DNA of 64,000 nt from Aminobacterium mobile DSM 12262 (GTDB taxonomy: Bacteria > Synergistota > Synergistia > Synergistales > Aminobacteriaceae). How positions within the stretch are numbered: position 1 is the stretch's first letter; each line of letters begins with the position of its first letter. The translations under genes and the position numbers were made by a program. The notes under the pieces are model-generated. The model was not told the DNA's origin. It was given only the letters and a program-made list of their open reading frames with translations, and made no database searches. The DNA lies in NCBI RefSeq assembly GCF_000526395.1, contig NZ_JAFZ01000001.1:186001-250000 (forward strand), given 5' to 3'. Shown here one piece after another: positions 1 through 7,588 of the stretch.

Positions 1-210
1 CACTACAGGATGACCGAAAACAGGCTCAAGATGTTTGGCGAGAAGGCGGGCAAACGTATCTGTGGAACCGCCGGGGTTGTACCCTACAATAATGTTGACA
101 GTGGTTTTGGGCCAACCTTCCTTGGCTAGTGCTTGGTTGGAAAAGCCAAGACAGAAAACGAATACAGCGATAAAGCACATAACAATGGATAAAGAAAAAC
201 GTTTTTTCAT
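1..210 (-). CDS. Tripartite tricarboxylate transporter substrate-binding protein (TctC/Bug family), N-terminal part
   Basis: Only the first 70 codons are present; the gene runs off the left edge. The translation starts MKKRF, has a hydrophobic signal segment ending in the sequence NQALA, then WPKTTVNIIVGYNPGGSTD. The W-P-x-(K/R)-x-(I/V) start and the GGSTD turn are typical of the mature N-terminus of TctC/Bug periplasmic binding proteins. These bind citrate, dicarboxylates, aromatic or sugar acids for a TctAB or other carrier. A purine-rich ribosome site (AAGGGGG) sits just before the ATG. It lies downstream of an IlvD-like dehydratase and a GntR regulator on the same strand, so all three probably form one catabolic unit. 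Substrate cannot be told. Confidence 0.85.
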   Translation of the reverse strand, partial: MKKRFSLSIVMCFIAVFVFCLGFSNQALAKEGWPKTTVNIIVGYNPGGSTDTFARLLAKHLEPVFGHPVV

Positions 211-261
211 ACCTGAATCCCCCTTAATTGTAAAAAATGCTGTGTTTATATCTTTTCTGGG

Positions 262-1932
262 TTATGCCTCATCCCGCAGGATGGCACCCTTCCAGACGCT
301 CTCAACTTCTCTGCTGTATCGACGTAAGTATTTGCTGTCTACTTTGCAGGGAATGGGTTTCCAGTTCTTTTTCCTTTCTGCAAGCTCTTCTTCGGAGACG
401 TGTAGCTCTAAAGAACGATTCGGAATGTCAATAGTGATCATGTCTCCGTCGTGAACCAAAGCAATTGCTCCGCCCTTGGCCGCTTCAGGAGCCACATGCC
501 CTACGCATGGTCCATGAGTACAGCCGGAAAATCTACCGTCAGTAACAAGAGCGGTGCTCTCTCCGAGACCTGCTCCCATTAAAATAGCGGTTGCACCAAG
601 CATCTCTCGCATCCCAGGGCCACCTTTGGGGCCTTCGTAGCGGATAACGACAACATCTCCTTCTTTTATGTCGCCATTGAGCATTGCGGTGATAGCGTCT
701 TCCTGGGAATCAAAAACTTTGGCTGGTCCAGTATGTTTTTTCATTTTGTCTGAAACGGCTGTTTGTTTTATTACGGAGCCTTCAGGAGCAAGGTTTCCTT
801 TCAGTATGGCAAGACTCCCTTCTTTGTGAAGAGCTGTTTCGAGGGTTCGGATCACATCCGTATTTGTTATTTTTGCATCTTTACATAGCGTTTCCCATGA
901 TTCACCCATGATAGTTTGGGCATTAAGGTGAAGGTGCGATTCCCCAAGTTCTTTTATGACAGCAGGAATTCCACCAGCAAAATCGAAATCCTCGAGGGAG
1001 TAATGTCCTGACGGTTTTACGTTTACGAGATGAGGAGTTTTTTTACAAAGACGCTCGAAGTCGTCGGAATCAAGATGGAGACCAAATTCTTGAGCGATAG
1101 CGGGGAGGTGTAAAACAGAGTTTGTGGACCCGCCAATAGCCATATTTACAATAACTGCATTCTCAATGGAGTCCTGGGTCACAACATCTCGAGGGCGAAT
1201 ATTTTTTTTCACGAGGTCTACAACAATTTCCCCGCTCAGCTTGGCTTGACGAAGTTTTTTAGAGTACACTGCAGGAGTTGTTGTCGAACCCGGGACAGAG
1301 AGACCTATGACTTCTGTAAGACATGACATAGTGTTTGCAGTTCCCATCATGGAACATGAACCGGAGGTGGGGCATACATTGTTTTCGAATTCCTTGAATT
1401 CTAATTCAGAGAGAAGTCCCTGCTTTACTTTCGCCCCGGCTTCGCGTATTTCGTAAATAGCAACATCTTTACCTTGGAATTTGCCCGCTAACATAGGCCC
1501 ACCAGTAACAATAACAGTGGGGAGGTTCAAGCGGCCAGCTGCCATCATCATGGCAGGCACAATTTTATCGCAAGAGGCGATTAACACGAGGCCATCAAGT
1601 CTTTGAGCTTCTGCAATGACTTCGACAGAATCGGCTATAATCTCGCGGCTTGGGAGAACATAACACATTCCAAAGTTACTCTGGGTGATTCCATCGCAAA
1701 TAGAAATAGTGTTAACTTCAAAGGGAATGCCACCTGCGGTGTAGACTCCCCGTTTAACCGCCTCTGAAATTTCCCGGAGATGTTTATGCCCGGGATGCAT
1801 TTCATTGAATGTATTAATAACACCTATAAAAGGTTTGTGCAGATCTTCTTCTAAGAGACCAATGCACTTAAGATGGCTTCTGTTACCGGCATGGTCGAGT
1901 CCATCAACAACATCTTTGGTACTTCGCAACAT
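262..1932 (-). CDS. ilvD: IlvD/Edd family dehydratase (dihydroxy-acid or sugar-acid dehydratase)
   Basis: About 556 residues, the usual length for dihydroxy-acid dehydratase. The ATG at 1932 is chosen because GGAGGGGGCG lies 8 bases upstream and the protein then begins [11 protein letters not shown], matching the family N-terminus; the in-frame ATG at 1992 has no good ribosome site. Family motifs visible are [54 protein letters not shown] and DGRFSG. The SCDK and GSC cysteines are the expected Fe-S ligands; as in the E. coli [4Fe-4S] type, there is no Cys in the N-terminal P-G-H position. No ilvC, ilvE or leu genes are near, and its neighbours are a GntR regulator and a TctC binding protein, so a catabolic sugar-acid role is as likely as valine/isoleucine synthesis. 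Confidence 0.9.
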   Translation of the reverse strand: MLRSTKDVVDGLDHAGNRSHLKCIGLLEEDLHKPFIGVINTFNEMHPGHKHLREISEAVKRGVYTAGGIPFEVNTISICDGITQSNFGMCYVLPSREIIADSVEVIAEAQRLDGLVLIASCDKIVPAMMMAAGRLNLPTVIVTGGPMLAGKFQGKDVAIYEIREAGAKVKQGLLSELEFKEFENNVCPTSGSCSMMGTANTMSCLTEVIGLSVPGSTTTPAVYSKKLRQAKLSGEIVVDLVKKNIRPRDVVTQDSIENAVIVNMAIGGSTNSVLHLPAIAQEFGLHLDSDDFERLCKKTPHLVNVKPSGHYSLEDFDFAGGIPAVIKELGESHLHLNAQTIMGESWETLCKDAKITNTDVIRTLETALHKEGSLAILKGNLAPEGSVIKQTAVSDKMKKHTGPAKVFDSQEDAITAMLNGDIKEGDVVVIRYEGPKGGPGMREMLGATAILMGAGLGESTALVTDGRFSGCTHGPCVGHVAPEAAKGGAIALVHDGDMITIDIPNRSLELHVSEEELAERKKNWKPIPCKVDSKYLRRYSREVESVWKGAILRDEA

Positions 1933-2045
1933 ATTCAACGCGCCCCCTCCATTACTATTGGTGAAATTTTCTGAGTCCTTCAAAGTATCCATTTTTTAAT
2001 TTTAAAAAAATCCCTTATTCTTATTTTATGTGTTATGAGAAGTTT

Positions 2046-2753
2046 CTATGATTCGAAGAAATGTCCAATGTCAACAAATCTTTCTTTGTAGCTCATTCGT
2101 ATATGGGTGATCATTTCTTGGCGAGCTTTTTCAGGATCCCTTGATGCAATAGCATGAATAACACGAGCATGTTCGAGGTAACTTAAAGGTTTTTGGGAAG
2201 AAAGAGGGAAAATCTCGGTGGAGCTTGAGTAAAAACTAGAAAGGTAGAATGTATAGAGTTGGGACTTCCAAAAAACTTGTCGGAAAAAACGTTGTAAATA
2301 AAGATTCCCACTCATTTGAACAATTTTGCTGTGAAGTTCTTTATTGATAGCTGTATACGCCTTACGATCGCTATTTTTAAAAGATTGTTCTTCTTTTACG
2401 TTTAATTCCTTAAGATACGCAATATCTTTTTGAGATATGGATTGAGCAGCTTCAAAAGCCGCTTCACCTTCAAGCAGTTCTCTCATTACGTATACGTGTT
2501 TCATGTCTTGAGGAGTGAGGATAGGAACAACATACCCCTTTTCTCGATGGGGATCTTCAAGAATTCCCTCGGAGACGAGGCGACCGATAGCGTGACGTAC
2601 TGGAGTACGACTTACTCCAAGTTGTTCTGCCAGCTGGGTCTCGTAAACGCGTTCTCCAGGTTTTATGTTATGAGACATGATTTCATCAACAATATATTGT
2701 TGAACCATATCTTCTACTTTTATTTTCGAGTGTTTTTTTTGCTCAAGAGACAT
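2046..2753 (-). CDS. GntR family (FadR/FCD subfamily) transcriptional regulator
   Basis: 235 residues. The N-terminal winged helix (about residues 12-80) carries the GntR signature IKPGERVYETQLAEQLGVSR followed by TPVRHAIGRLVSEG. The C-terminal all-helical part (about 90-225) fits an FCD ligand-binding domain, with an ELHSKI segment where FCD proteins place metal-binding Asp/His residues. The ATG follows GAGGGGAGAAAAGT, a good ribosome site. It is transcribed ahead of the IlvD-like dehydratase and the TctC-like protein with about 110 bases between stop and next start, so it probably controls that catabolic set in response to its substrate. The effector is unknown. Confidence 0.9.
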   Translation of the reverse strand: MSLEQKKHSKIKVEDMVQQYIVDEIMSHNIKPGERVYETQLAEQLGVSRTPVRHAIGRLVSEGILEDPHREKGYVVPILTPQDMKHVYVMRELLEGEAAFEAAQSISQKDIAYLKELNVKEEQSFKNSDRKAYTAINKELHSKIVQMSGNLYLQRFFRQVFWKSQLYTFYLSSFYSSSTEIFPLSSQKPLSYLEHARVIHAIASRDPEKARQEMITHIRMSYKERFVDIGHFFES

Positions 2754-2794
2754 ACTTTTCTCCCCTCACAAAAAAACTATAAAGTAGCCACTTG

Positions 2795-2851
2795 CGTATC
2801 CATTTAAATAATAATCAAAGGAGGGGCTTCTGTCAAATAAAAATCCATACG
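2795..2851. promoter_or_regulatory. Imperfect inverted repeat upstream of the gntR gene
   Basis: The 11-base arms CGTATCCATTT (2795-2805) and AAATCCATACG (2841-2851) are mirror images except for two central bases. They lie about 45-100 bases upstream of the GntR start codon in a 271-base non-coding gap. FadR-type regulators bind short palindromes near their own promoters, so this is a possible operator, but the spacing is long and no clear -10/-35 pair was found. Confidence 0.25.
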
Positions 2852-2970
2852 GCGTGTCGATGCCCATAAACACTGACTTGCAAATGATACGTAAGGTCTC
2901 TGCCTAATGAGAAAAAGCGAGTCCAATTGTTCTCGAGAGTAGAATAGCCCGTTTTTTCATGTTTTCTACA

Positions 2971-3018
2971 AAAAAAGAAAAGGCTCCCGAAAGAAAGTCC
3001 GGGAGCCTTTTCTTTTTC
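2971..3018 (-). terminator. Rho-independent terminator after livK
   Basis: A perfect stem of about 17 bases (GAAAAGGCTCCC pairing with GGGAGCCTTTTC and extending into A/T pairs) with a 12-base loop lies 7 bases past the livK stop codon. Read on the minus strand it ends in a run of T. It closes the liv cassette. Confidence 0.9.
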
Positions 3019-3024
3019 TGATCC

Positions 3025-4179
3025 CTACTTTTCAAGCACTGCGGGGTCGTCTACTGTGTCAAGATAGTGGAACCCCCAATCCTTTACAATCTGTACTACC
3101 ATGGGTTTTATGACTTCTCCCTGTTCTGTAAACTTGCTGACGCCAGTAAGGCCTTCAAGTTCAGAGGCGGCAATGGCATCTCTGATTTTCTGTGTGTCCA
3201 GCTCTCCTGCCACTTTAATACCGTTTATAATGACCATGAAGGCATCATAGGCAGAAGCACCTACCATACATGTATCTACGCCAAAACGTTCTTTGTACTG
3301 GCGAAGGTAATCCTGAACAAAAGCTCGTTTGTCATCTCGATCAAGGTTGGTGACAATTACAAAATCTTCTGCTGCTTCCCCGGCGATTTTAATCATTTCT
3401 GGGGAGTCGGCGCCTTCCTCACCGATGAAAGGAGCCGTAATGCCCATTTCGCGGGCTTGCTTCACCATTGGACCTACCTGGAAGAAATAACCACTGGAGA
3501 TAACCACGTCTGGATTGGCTTCCTTGATCTTGGAAAGGTACGCTTTATAATCTTTTTCTGCGAAAGGATAAGCTTGTTCTATGAGTATTTTTGTATCTGG
3601 AGCGTGTTTTTCAAGATATTCTCGTGTCCCAGTTGAGAGGGTACGTCCGAAGTCGTTGTCCGCATGAATAAGAGCCACAGTTTTGGCTTTAAAATTATGA
3701 ACGGCTACATAGGCACAGGCACGTCCTTCCACGTCTCCAAGCATACCCACGCGGAAGCAAAATTCTCCAGCCGATGTAACTTCCGGGTGAAGGGCATAGG
3801 CTGCTACAAAAGGAACTTTCTCTTCTTGAAAGATAGGCGCTACTGCTCTGCTCGGAAAGCTGTAAGATCCTCCTACAACTCCTATTACACTGTCGCGCTC
3901 AATGAGCTTATGAGCAAGGGCCACAGCTTCTTTAGGGTCGGCGCGATCATCATAGGTTACAAGCTCTATCTGTTTCCCGAGGATGCCTCCTTCTGCATTG
4001 ACTTTCTCTACTGCCATGACGACAGAGTTTTTCACGTTGATACCGTCGTCAGCAGCGGGACCTGTGAGGGGAGCTAAAAGTCCGATTTTAATGGTTTCTT
4101 CCGCTAGAGCCATACCGCTTAATACAAGGGTGAGGCAGCATACTAAAGCAAAAACCTTGACCAACCGACTGCATCTCAT
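3025..4179 (-). CDS. livK: Branched-chain/other amino-acid ABC transporter substrate-binding protein (LivK-like)
   Basis: 384 residues from the ATG at 4179; the upstream in-frame ATG at 4194 is rejected because the ribosome site GGAGGTG overlaps its codons 2-3. A signal peptide (MRCSRLVKVFALVCC through GMALA) precedes a type I periplasmic binding fold: ETIKIGLLAPLTGPAADDG, then VIGVVGGSYSFPSRAVAPIF, typical of Leu/Ile/Val-type receptors. No lipobox is evident. It is the last gene of a livH-M-G-F-K cassette on the minus strand and has its own terminator. Ligand specificity of LivK homologues is broad (aliphatic amino acids, amides, short peptides). Its position beside a histidine-degradation operon makes an amino-acid substrate likely but not proven. 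Confidence 0.92.
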   Translation of the reverse strand: MRCSRLVKVFALVCCLTLVLSGMALAEETIKIGLLAPLTGPAADDGINVKNSVVMAVEKVNAEGGILGKQIELVTYDDRADPKEAVALAHKLIERDSVIGVVGGSYSFPSRAVAPIFQEEKVPFVAAYALHPEVTSAGEFCFRVGMLGDVEGRACAYVAVHNFKAKTVALIHADNDFGRTLSTGTREYLEKHAPDTKILIEQAYPFAEKDYKAYLSKIKEANPDVVISSGYFFQVGPMVKQAREMGITAPFIGEEGADSPEMIKIAGEAAEDFVIVTNLDRDDKRAFVQDYLRQYKERFGVDTCMVGASAYDAFMVIINGIKVAGELDTQKIRDAIAASELEGLTGVSKFTEQGEVIKPMVVQIVKDWGFHYLDTVDDPAVLEK

Positions 4180-4215
4180 GAACAGCACCTCCAATAAAAT
4201 TTTTAAGTAACCTAC

Positions 4216-4926
4216 TCAAATGCCCAGGTAGGCTTCCCGAACTCCTGGGTCATTCATGAGTTCCTGAGACGTCCCTTCCATGACGAGGTTCCCAGCTTCC
4301 AGCACATATCCTCGATGGGATATCTGAAGTGAGGCGAGAGCGTTCTGTTCCACAATAAGGATGGTGATGCCAAATTCCTTATTAATATGCTGTAATACTT
4401 GGAAAACTGTGTTGACAAGCTTAGGCATGAGCCCCATGGATACTTCATCTACAAGCAAAATGCCGGGGCTTGATATAAGGGCTCTGGCAATGGAAAGTTG
4501 TTGTTGCTCTCCCCCGGAAAGAGTGCTTCCAGCTTGAGAATTTCTTTCTTTTAAAACTGGGAATAGAGAGTAGATCCAATTCAGGCGTTGTTGGAGATCA
4601 ATGTGTTCTCTCATTCCGTAAACACCTGTAAGGAGATTTTCATACACGGAGAGGGATGGAAAAACCCGGGCCCTCTCCGGAACAAGCCGGATGCCTTTTC
4701 GAGCTCTTAAGTGAGCCCCAAGAGATGTAATATCCTCTTCACCGAGGAAAATAGAACCGCTATGAACTGGGACGATGCCCATAATGGCATTCATAAGAGA
4801 GGTCTTTCCGGCCCCGTTAGCTCCGATAATGGAAACAAGCTCCCCTTTGTCTACATGAAAAGAAACGCCATGGACAGCCTCCACTTGCCCGTATGTGATA
4901 TGGAGATTTTCAATGCGCAGCAGCAT
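4216..4926 (-). CDS. livF: ABC transporter ATP-binding protein LivF
   Basis: 236 residues from the ATG at 4926, chosen because GGAAAGGAGAA lies just upstream; the longer in-frame start at 4965 would overlap livG by 56 bases, this one by 17. Walker A is GANGAGKTS, the signature is LSGGEQQQLSIARAL, Walker B is ILLVDEVSMGLMP, and the switch His is replaced by the LivF-typical VEQNA. The short form without the LivG-type insert and the end DPGVREAYLGI identify LivF. It pairs with LivG as the heterodimeric motor of the neighbouring permease. Confidence 0.94.
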   Translation of the reverse strand: MLLRIENLHITYGQVEAVHGVSFHVDKGELVSIIGANGAGKTSLMNAIMGIVPVHSGSIFLGEEDITSLGAHLRARKGIRLVPERARVFPSLSVYENLLTGVYGMREHIDLQQRLNWIYSLFPVLKERNSQAGSTLSGGEQQQLSIARALISSPGILLVDEVSMGLMPKLVNTVFQVLQHINKEFGITILIVEQNALASLQISHRGYVLEAGNLVMEGTSQELMNDPGVREAYLGI

Positions 4927-5689
4927 GATCCAGTTCTCCTTTCCCCAAATATGCTTCGATAACATCTGGATTCGATGTAACGTCTGACGGTGAGCCTTCT
5001 GTAAGCCATCGCCCGTGGTCTAAAACCACGATACGATTACAAAGCTTCATGGCCACTTTCATGTTATGTTCAATGAGAAGGATAGAAACACCTTGGGAAA
5101 TGAGGGAAAGAACAAACTCTTCCATCTTGACGATTTGTTCCTGTCGAAGCCCGGAGAAAGACTCATCCAAGAGGAGCAATTTGGGGTTTAGTGCTAGTGC
5201 CCGCCCGATTTCAAGGCGGCGAAGGTCGCCAAGAGGAAGGGTTGCCGATTGTTTAAAGGCATAGCTCTCCAGTCCGACCCGTTTAAGAATAGCCATCCCT
5301 TCATCAACAACAGAGGGGGAACGCCATTTATGAGTTATATCTAATAGAGAAGCATAATGCTGGACTCCAAGAGCTACCAAAATATTTTCTAGGACGGAAA
5401 GGTTCGAAAATGGTTTTACAATTTGGAACGTTCGCCCGATTCCGAGGCGCGCAATGCTATGGGGAGGTAAACCATCTATACGTTGTCCATCCAAATAAAT
5501 TTCCCCGGAAGAAGGCCTGTAGATACCTGAAATCATATTAAAACATGTGGTTTTCCCTGCTCCGTTAGGGCCGATAAGTCCTAATATATCTCCAGGATGA
5601 ATCTGGAAAGAAACATGATCCACTGCCTGGAGACCACCAAATTTTTTGGAGATGTTTTCTACGGAAAGAAGAATTGGACGACCCATCAT
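4910..5689 (-). CDS. livG: ABC transporter ATP-binding protein LivG
   Basis: 259 residues. Walker A is GPNGAGKTT, the LivG hallmark RTFQIVKPF follows, Walker B is LLLLDESFSGL and the switch region is IEHNMKVAM, all diagnostic of LivG. The signature helix reads LPLGDLRRLEIGRAL in place of the more usual LSYGQQRRLEIARAL, and Walker B has ES where most have EP; both look tolerable. The start overlaps the livM stop by four bases and the end overlaps livF, showing translational coupling. It energises uptake through LivH-LivM. Confidence 0.94.
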   Translation of the reverse strand: MMGRPILLSVENISKKFGGLQAVDHVSFQIHPGDILGLIGPNGAGKTTCFNMISGIYRPSSGEIYLDGQRIDGLPPHSIARLGIGRTFQIVKPFSNLSVLENILVALGVQHYASLLDITHKWRSPSVVDEGMAILKRVGLESYAFKQSATLPLGDLRRLEIGRALALNPKLLLLDESFSGLRQEQIVKMEEFVLSLISQGVSILLIEHNMKVAMKLCNRIVVLDHGRWLTEGSPSDVTSNPDVIEAYLGKGELDHAAAH

Positions 5690-6564
5690 CGGTCCCCCCT
5701 CTCTTTGGATGGGAAAAAGGAAAGAAGGAGACTTCCCTTCCCTAAAAGTCCTTGTGGCTGGAATCGGATCATGAGCAGTAATAACACACTATAGAGAAGC
5801 ATTCGATAGTCTGCTAAAGGTCGAGCGAGTTCGGGAAGGGAACCTAGGATGATAGCTCCCAACAAAGGTCCCCAAAGGGTTCCCATTCCGCCAAGTACAA
5901 CGAAGGAGAGAAGCATTACAGAAACTGGAAATCCAAAATCTGAGGGTGCGATAAAGTGCATTTGATGAGCGTATAGAGAGCCGCCAATCCCGGCGATGAC
6001 AGTTCCCATAACAAAAGCTATGAGCTTAAAACGTATGGGGGAGATTCCCATGCTTGATGCTGCAATTTCGTCTTCGCGAAGGGCAATACACGCTAATCCC
6101 ATCCAGCGTTTGGAAAACCATCGGTTTATAAGGATAACAAGCCCTAAAATAAAGATGCAGAGAAGAAGGTAACTTCCGCTTTTAAGTTTTACTCCTAAAA
6201 AAATGACCCTGGGGATGCCGCCAAGACCTAAAGCTCCACCGAAAAAAGGGATGTAGAGGAAGATAGCCTCTACTATAAAGTTGATTCCAATAGTGGTAAT
6301 GGCCAGAAAATCATTTCGTACCCGCAAGCTTGGCAGGCCGCAAAGAATACCTACTACAGCACAAATAATAATGATACAAGGGAGCGCCCCCCAAAAAGAA
6401 AGTCCGGCTTTCGTGGTTAAAAGAGCTGCCGAATAGGCCCCTATACCAAAAAAAGCAGCGTGTCCGAGGGATATTTGTCCGGCGTACCCCACAATGATAT
6501 TCAGGCCATAGGCTACGATAGCCTGAATAGTGATAAAAGTGGCGATGGTAATAGCGTAACTCAT
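5686..6564 (-). CDS. livM: Branched-chain amino-acid ABC permease LivM
   Basis: 292 residues from the ATG at 6564, directly after AAGGAGGGAACAACT. Eight to nine hydrophobic segments are seen. Motifs LNIIVGYAGQISLGHAAFFGIGAY, near the N-terminus, and YRMLLYSVLLLLMIRFQPQGL, at the C-terminus, are the standard LivM signatures. The EAA-like coupling region is CIALREDEIAASSMGI. It forms the transmembrane channel with LivH, from which it is separated by 13 bases. Confidence 0.93.
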   Translation of the reverse strand: MSYAITIATFITIQAIVAYGLNIIVGYAGQISLGHAAFFGIGAYSAALLTTKAGLSFWGALPCIIIICAVVGILCGLPSLRVRNDFLAITTIGINFIVEAIFLYIPFFGGALGLGGIPRVIFLGVKLKSGSYLLLCIFILGLVILINRWFSKRWMGLACIALREDEIAASSMGISPIRFKLIAFVMGTVIAGIGGSLYAHQMHFIAPSDFGFPVSVMLLSFVVLGGMGTLWGPLLGAIILGSLPELARPLADYRMLLYSVLLLLMIRFQPQGLLGKGSLLLSFFPSKERGDR

Positions 6565-6577
6565 AGTTGTTCCCTCC

Positions 6578-7444
6578 TTAGCCTTTTCGACCAAAGAGAC
6601 CTTGAGGTCTCCACATGAGCACGATAATCATGGCAATGAAGGCCAGGGCATCTCTGGGAAGAGGCACATGGGCATAGCCTATAAGAACAGTTTCTGCCAC
6701 CCCCAATGCGAGGGAAGCAACTACAGCTCCAGGCACGGAACCCAATCCCCCTACAACAATAAGAGCTAGGGCTTTATAGGCAGGGACAGCCCCCATGCCT
6801 GGGGAGACAGTATTGTAATAAATTCCTACGAGAATACCTGCCAGAGCTGCAATGGCTGAACTTATGAAGAAACTCAGATCTACTATCCGCTGGCTATTAA
6901 TACCCAAAGAGCTGGCTACAGCCATATCTTGAGACGCAGCCCGCATGGCAAGTCCTGTTTCTGTTCGAGTTGAAAAATACCAAAGCATTAGAAAAACTGC
7001 TGCAGTAATAACATAGATCCCTACTAAGTTTGAGGAGATAACCATCCCCTTTAGTTCAAAGTGAGGAAATGGAAGGGTTAGAGAATAGGTTTGAACTGTA
7101 GGACCGGCGACGAGACGTACCAGCTCTTCCATACCGGTAAATATTGCGATACTGCTGATAAGAGGTACATAGGGAGGAAATTTGAGAAGAGGGAAATACA
7201 CCAATCGTTCGATAGCTATGCCGAGGCATCCACAGGTTATCATACTGATAAGGGCGGCGAGAAAAATATTTCCTGTTACAGTATATATGCCAACGCCTAT
7301 ATAAGCCCCAGCCATATAAATCCCAGCGTGAGCTACGTGAAGAACGCCGAGAATGCCATAGACTAATGCGAGACCAAGAGAGATGAGGGCGTAGGTGGAT
7401 CCAGTTGCAAGGCCGTTCAGAATCTGTTCTGTAAGCAAATACAT
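6578..7444 (-). CDS. livH: Branched-chain amino-acid ABC permease LivH
   Basis: 288 residues from the ATG at 7444; a TTG at 7471 is in frame but has no ribosome site, while GGGGTGA lies before 7444. Signatures are EQILNGLATGSTYALISLGL, the coupling helix MRAASQDMAVASSLGIN and the C-terminal RPQGLFGRKG. First gene of the liv cassette (H-M-G-F-K). An extended -10 (TGCTAAAAT on the minus strand, 7490-7498) upstream may be its promoter; alternatively it is read through from hutU 145 bases away. Confidence 0.92.
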   Translation of the reverse strand: MYLLTEQILNGLATGSTYALISLGLALVYGILGVLHVAHAGIYMAGAYIGVGIYTVTGNIFLAALISMITCGCLGIAIERLVYFPLLKFPPYVPLISSIAIFTGMEELVRLVAGPTVQTYSLTLPFPHFELKGMVISSNLVGIYVITAAVFLMLWYFSTRTETGLAMRAASQDMAVASSLGINSQRIVDLSFFISSAIAALAGILVGIYYNTVSPGMGAVPAYKALALIVVGGLGSVPGAVVASLALGVAETVLIGYAHVPLPRDALAFIAMIIVLMWRPQGLFGRKG

Positions 7445-7544
7445 TCCACAATTCACCCCAATACTATACAAAAGTCATCTTTCAGAAAAATTTTAGCACG
7501 ATGAATGCGACAAAAAACTTAAGGAAATAACGCGAATATAATTA

Positions 7545-7576
7545 GCGAAGCGAAGAATTTTTTCTCCTCGCTTCGC
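7545..7576 (-). terminator. Hairpin between hutU and livH
   Basis: Perfect 9-base arms GCGAAGCGA and TCGCTTCGC with a 14-base T-rich loop begin 12 bases past the hutU stop. On the minus strand the stem is followed by an A/T-rich but not pure T stretch; on the plus strand by ATTTTTTAT. It probably ends or attenuates hut transcription before liv. Confidence 0.6.
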
Positions 7577-7588
7577 ATTTTTTATGTC

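Noticed and set aside
1933-1992. Upstream ATG of the IlvD-like gene
   Set aside because: No ribosome site, and the family N-terminus begins at the later ATG, which has a strong one.
3067-3636. Plus-strand open frame of 189 codons across livK
   Set aside because: Antisense to livK; the translation is Phe/Cys-rich and unlike any domain.
4180-4194. Upstream ATG of livK
   Set aside because: Its second and third codons are the ribosome site of the next ATG.
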